From Guillardia theta CCMP2712 (Eukaryota; Cryptophyceae; Pyrenomonadales; Geminigeraceae), in contig NW_005434615.1 in the NCBI RefSeq assembly GCF_000315625.1, forward strand, positions 419,601 to 442,816: 23,216 nucleotides of DNA. The letters are read 5' to 3'. A program made the position numbers and the translations under genes. Of this stretch, positions 18,838-23,216 are shown piece after piece; position 1 is the first letter of the stretch; each line of letters opens with the position of its first letter. Under the pieces are notes generated by a model that was given only the letters and a program-made list of their open reading frames with translations, was not told where the DNA came from and did not search any database.

Positions 18838-21800
18838 ATGACGACAAGGACAAGAGGACGCGTGCGGTGGCTGCTCCATCTTCACGTGTTGCTCTTGCTG
18901 CTCGATTTGCAAGTGAATGCCGTGCACGTTCAATCTTCTGCATCGCCGGTGGAGCCAGCACCTCCACACGACTACAACGAGACGTTGGGGCTGAAGCACT
19001 CGCCATACATTGAAAGCCAAGATTTGGAAGGCTTCAACCGGACGGACTGGGCGCATGACAACACATCCAAGAAGGCTGAAATGCCTGAAGTGAAGGGAAA
19101 TGCGTCTTCAGGGAAGTCGTTCTTTGAGAAGTTTGTAAACCTCGTCTCCCCCAGCGTACTTGCTGCCCCGAACTCCAAGGACAGCGAAGAGGAGGTCCTG
19201 GGGAAGGATGGGAACGGAACAGATTCCGACGGGACTGGGGGGGGAGAGGCTCACCCGACAGCACAGGGGCACATCATCGCCGAAGCAAACAGCTCCAACG
19301 AGGTTCATATTGTGAACCCAGCTGGGGACCCCCATGCTGTGCAGATTGACATGACGAGGACAGAAAGCGGACTGCTTGACATGTCGCAGGTGGTGATGCA
19401 AGATGAGTTGATGAGTGTTGAACTGAACGAGCCGATGGACATTGATACTGAGATCTTCCCTGAGATGATCTCGAGCATCCAGCCCTCGGGGGACTGTGCC
19501 GACGTCTGCACTCTCCACACGTGCAACGGGCACGGAGTCTGCACGTTGCCAGCATGCACGTGCAACTGCACGGGAGGATACACAGGCTCACACTGCTCGC
19601 AGAAGGTCGCGATCATCGCCAACTTCCAGATCAGGCCGGGGAAGAAACCTTGCCCGGACAACTGCGCTGGACAAGGGGATTGCCTTGAAAATGGCACGTG
19701 CAGTTGCCACAGGGGTTGGGCTGGTTACAACTGCTCGATTGAATGCATGGGTGGAGTCGCGAACCCATGTTCAGGACATGGAGCGTGTCTTCCAGCGGAT
19801 GGGAAGTGTCTGTGTCAAGATGGATATGCGGGAAAGAATTGCACTCGTCGGAATGTGCCCCAAGACATCAACAAATATCGAGAGATGGTGCGTCTTGGAA
19901 ACATGGAGGTTGTTCGTTTGACATGATCCGTTTATCAGGTACTTGGGGAGCAAGTCCTGGGTGAGGAGTCGAAGACTGAGGGGAAAGATGAGGCACCGGA
20001 GGCCAAGGGAGCTTCGAGCCCGCATAGCGAAGTGCAAGGGGACGTTTCTGCTCCAGAGGGAAAGAAAGCCGACAGTGGCCCGTCAGTGTCTACCAACTCT
20101 AGTTCGTCTCCCAGTCCGAGCGGTGTGACTAGTCAAGACGGGCCCGCAGGGGCGCACAAGGATGAAGCATCGACAGCGAACGCGGCCAACCACACGACGA
20201 CCTCAGCAGCGAGCAATGTGACGGCAGCTGTCAACAGCAGCACGAGCAGCACCTTTGCCAGTCATGTCGTGCGAGGCGTCAAGATCTCCCGTGAGACGCT
20301 GCGGTCGCTGGGCGTCAACCATGCCGCGTTCGACCTCGGCGGGAAGGCGCTGGCGTCCAACAAGGAGGCTAGAGGAGAATCTGCGCTGCTCAAGAACGAC
20401 CGTGACAAGTACTGGATCAGCCCCTGCAAGGTGGAGAAGGGAGCTCTCTGGGTTGTGGTGGAGTTGAACGAGATCATTAACGTGAACAAAATCGTCCTGG
20501 GCAGTTTCGAGTTCTACTCGTCGACAGTGAAGGATTTCCAGGTCCTGACCCAGCTGGTGTACCCGACAGATCACTGGAACCTGCTGGGATACTTCCAAGC
20601 GCTTCCGAGCCGTCAGTATCAAGAGTTTGTGGTGAAGACGCCGATGATGGCGAAGTTCCTCAAGATCCGGGTCCTGACTCACCACGGCAACGAGTTCTAC
20701 TGCACTCTGAGCTCCATCCAAGTGTATGGGACGACTCAGTGGGAGGAGATGGGGAGGATGCTAGACGAGAACGAGCATCATGTCGACATCGTGAAGAGAG
20801 CGCTGGTGGGAGGAGATTCCGCGGATGCCGGCAAGGAGCGTCAGGACCAGAAGGACGATCTAGCAGTGAATGTCTCCAAGAGCCTGAACGTGTCCAAGAA
20901 TGAGAGTGTCTCGAAGATGCAGAATGTCAGCACCAAAGTTCCAGTGGCAAGGAATGCGAGCAAAGGGAGCAACTCAACTGTGGCAGGGAACTCCTCGCGG
21001 GTTTTTGAGGCTCAGGGCAAGGGAGCAGGCAGAGGAGGAAACACTTCGGAGGATCTGTCGAAGTCGCAGGGTGAAGGAGCCGCTGCTATGGAGTCAGAGC
21101 AAGTGAAAGAGGTGTCAAACCAAACAGGGTTGAGAGAAAACCTTCCTGATCCCGAGGATTCCAACGTGACGGAGCACTTCAATGCATCTGAATCGAACCA
21201 GTCGAGCCCAGGCAGGACTGCGGACATTCACGAAGAAGGGAAAGAGAACGCGTCTGAGACAACGTCAATCTTTGCCAAGTTCGTCAGTCTGGTGAAGAGA
21301 AAGTCAGACGAGGGAGAGCAGGAGGGCTCGGCATCCCGACAGAGCCCGCAAGCTCGTGACCACAAACAAGAAGCGAATGTGCCAGGCGCTGACGCTGAAT
21401 CTCCTGGTATGGCTGAGCAGCAGCAACGCGACCTGAGCTCGAGCACTAGGCGGATGGAAGGAGCAGAAAAGGCTGCGGCCGAAGCACAACAGGAGCAGCT
21501 GGTCGATTCTAGCGATGCCTCGACCCCTTCCCCGGTCCACCATGGGACTCGCGTCGAGGCTGCAGACGCGGAGTGGAGAGCGGGAGATGTTGATGCCGAA
21601 CGTGGCGGCCCGGCAGATGTCACGTCGTCCAAGACATCCTTCGAGACTGACAGCGTCAGCAAGGGAAACAGGCAGGAAGCCTCTGCCAAGGGTGTGGCGG
21701 GTGAGTCCTTCGCTCTCAGTGGACTCCAAGTGTTTGATCGATTTCTTACCTGCAGATTCTCCACAAGGGAGCGACGGCCAAGTGGCTGGCAAAGTTGCAG

Positions 21801-23216
21801 ACGGCAGGCCGTTGGAGGTGGAAGGAGGAGAAGAGGCAGGGAAGGTCTCGGCGGAGAAGGCGCAGGGGCCGATGACAGCGACAGGAACCAGGGAGGAGGC
21901 GAGCGGGAGTGACCAGTCTCAGCATGCCGCATCCTCGGAAGGCAGTTGCTCTGACTGCTCTGACGCTGCGACGGAGCCCGACGAAAAAGAAGCCGAGTCT
22001 GCTTCACCTGCTCATTCGCTTCCACTGCGGTCAGCTTCTTCCAACACACGGCGGGTGCAGGAGGGCCCAGAGGGAGGAGACACTGCGGGGGAACCTCGTG
22101 AGGAAGACGCTGGCCAAGGTGACGGGAGCGTCGAGACAGAGGTTGGGGAGAAGTCGAAGTTAGAGCTGAGGGAGTCAGAGCAAGAAGATGGGGGGGAAGG
22201 GAGAAACTCGTCGTGTGAGGTGTTGGAGGATGAGGGGAGCTGGAAGAACTCGACAGGGCTGAATGAGGGCGACGCTCTCGATGCCAACCAGACGTTGGGC
22301 GATCAGAATCTCTCCAATGCCATGGGCGGAGGAAGAGAGCTCGCAGACGCCTCCTCTCCCTCCGATGGTGAAGGATCGGATGCGACGCCGCACAACAAGA
22401 CAGGGGAGCAAGGAGAGGGGCAGGCTAATGAGGGAGAGAAGAAACTTGCAGATGAACAGAGGAAGCGGCTTGTGGATGAGCAGAGAAGGGTAGCCATGGG
22501 GCTCATATCATCCCCGTCCCGTATCGGGGAGCTGTCCTTCTTCCACAAGGTGCCGGAGAAGATCAAGATGCTGGAGATCAACCACTCGTTCCTGCAGTCT
22601 TACATGGAGGAGACGAAGAAGCAGTACGACGAGTCATTCGAGGACATGCAGACAGACGTCAAGACCCTCCAGTCTGCCACGTCGGACGTCCGAGGCGAGC
22701 TCACCGCCATCGCCACCAACCTGACGGAGCGGATCAAGACCCTCGAGAATCACTCGGCGTTGCTGGAGGCGAAGTTCGAGGAGCAGGCGCAGATGATGTC
22801 GGACCAGCTGAAGGAGCTCGAGGCGCTGCGAGCCTTCAACGAGCGGAACCTCCTCCTCCTCCAGACGGTCGTGGCCCTCCTCGTCGTCGGCATCTTCTTG
22901 CAGCAGGGCAGGTCGAGGACGGAGAACGTGTCCTACCTTAGGAGGGCCTGGATGAAGATGCTCTCGAGCGACTGGCGCTACTTCGGGCTGATCCAGGGGC
23001 TGCTGAAACTCTTCGGCTTCCGGGCTGCACAAAAGGTGACGGGGAGGGGGAGGGGGAGGGGGAGGGGGAGGAGGAGGAGGAGGAGGAGGAGGGAGGGAGG
23101 GAGGGAGGGAGGGGGTTGATCTGCAAAAATACTCGTGATGTCTCCCAGGTTGATGTTTTTTTGCCCTAGGATGAACCTGATCTTCCTACTTATCCCCTCT
23201 TTCGTAATTTTTTAGA
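18838..23216 (+). CDS. EGF-like and SUN (Slp1/SUCO-type) domain membrane protein, 3' end beyond window
   Basis: Exons: 18838-19887, 19939-21700, 21756-23035, 23170 to beyond 23216. Residues 1-28 are a signal peptide (WLLHLHVLLLLLDLQVNA). Three EGF-like modules follow at about 217-335 (CNGHGVC, CAGQGDC, CSGHGAC, each with C.C..GY/W.G..C). A SUN domain spans about 477-619 (VNHAAFDLGGKALASN, DRDKYWISPC, WVVVELNEIINVNKIVLGSF, VKDFQVL, YPTDHWNLLG, LTHHGNEFYCTLSSIQVYG). After a long hydrophilic region comes the family-typical KIKMLEINHSFLQSYMEE coiled coil (about 1205-1295), then a membrane helix LLLLQTVVALLVVGIFL and a basic tail. This matches mid-SUN proteins of the ER and nuclear envelope (yeast Slp1, animal SUCO), which act in membrane-protein folding or stability. 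The linkers are crowded with N-x-S/T sequons, fitting an ER-lumenal chain. EGF modules are not usual in this family. The last exon, after acceptor TTTTGCCCTAG, is open to the window end; an earlier acceptor at 23148 would give a stop at 23169. Confidence 0.85.
23041..23113. repeat. Purine repeat in intron
   Basis: GGGGAG, GGA and GGGA tandem runs lie just after the donor AAG|GTGACG at 23036 in the last visible intron of the EGF-SUN gene. Unlike the minus-strand genes' microsatellites, this one is purine-rich on the sense strand. Confidence 0.85.

Noticed and set aside
21228-22049. Minus-strand open frame of 273 codons
   Set aside because: Antisense of the acidic linker of the EGF-SUN gene, crossing its intron 21701-21755.

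Overview
The window looks like nuclear DNA of a eukaryotic alga with a secondary, red-type plastid; a cryptophyte such as Guillardia is my best guess. Four long genes can be read through only by removing many short GT-AG introns, mostly 41-130 bp. One encoded protein starts with a signal peptide followed directly by phenylalanine (residue 23) and a basic, Ser/Thr/Ala-rich stretch, the bipartite plastid-targeting signal of cryptophytes and diatoms. No bacterial-style operons, tRNA, rRNA, CRISPR or transposase were seen. All exon borders were worked out by hand from reading frame, splice consensus and family similarity; none has transcript support.

Layout, left to right. (1) 1-2409, minus: the 5' part of a gene joining a laminin-G-like (LamG/concanavalin-type) domain to a DnaJ J-domain that runs off the left edge. 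(2) 2410-4544: mostly non-coding, with a 42-bp tandem repeat and one possible small membrane protein at 3050-3367, minus. (3) 4545-11861, minus: about 23 exons for a protein of about 1,934 residues. It has a plastid-targeting leader, four copies of an unrecognised ~90-residue domain (core GDLV..RSDGS.RF), a charged helical region made by a 471-bp in-frame tandem repeat, and long Pro/Ala-rich linkers punctuated by LFG-like motifs. It looks like a scaffold or linker protein. (4) 11862-13694: intergenic, with a long CT repeat just upstream of the next gene. (5) 13695-15024, plus: a one-pass membrane protein with an acidic/lysine-rich N-half and about a dozen glycine pentads (core FS.G). (6) 15048-17585, minus: a 13-exon prolyl aminopeptidase (peptidase family S33) with complete catalytic residues; its stop lies only 23 bp from the stop of the preceding convergent gene. 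(7) 17603-17841: a 239-bp foldback element at the 5' end of the peptidase gene. (8) 18838 to the right edge, plus: an ER-type protein with signal peptide, three EGF-like modules, a SUN domain of the mid-SUN (Slp1/SUCO) type, a coiled coil and a C-terminal transmembrane segment.

The genes do not form a pathway. The most novel items are the plastid-targeted repeat scaffold with its four-copy domain, the LamG-J-domain fusion, the EGF-SUN fusion and the glycine-pentad membrane protein.
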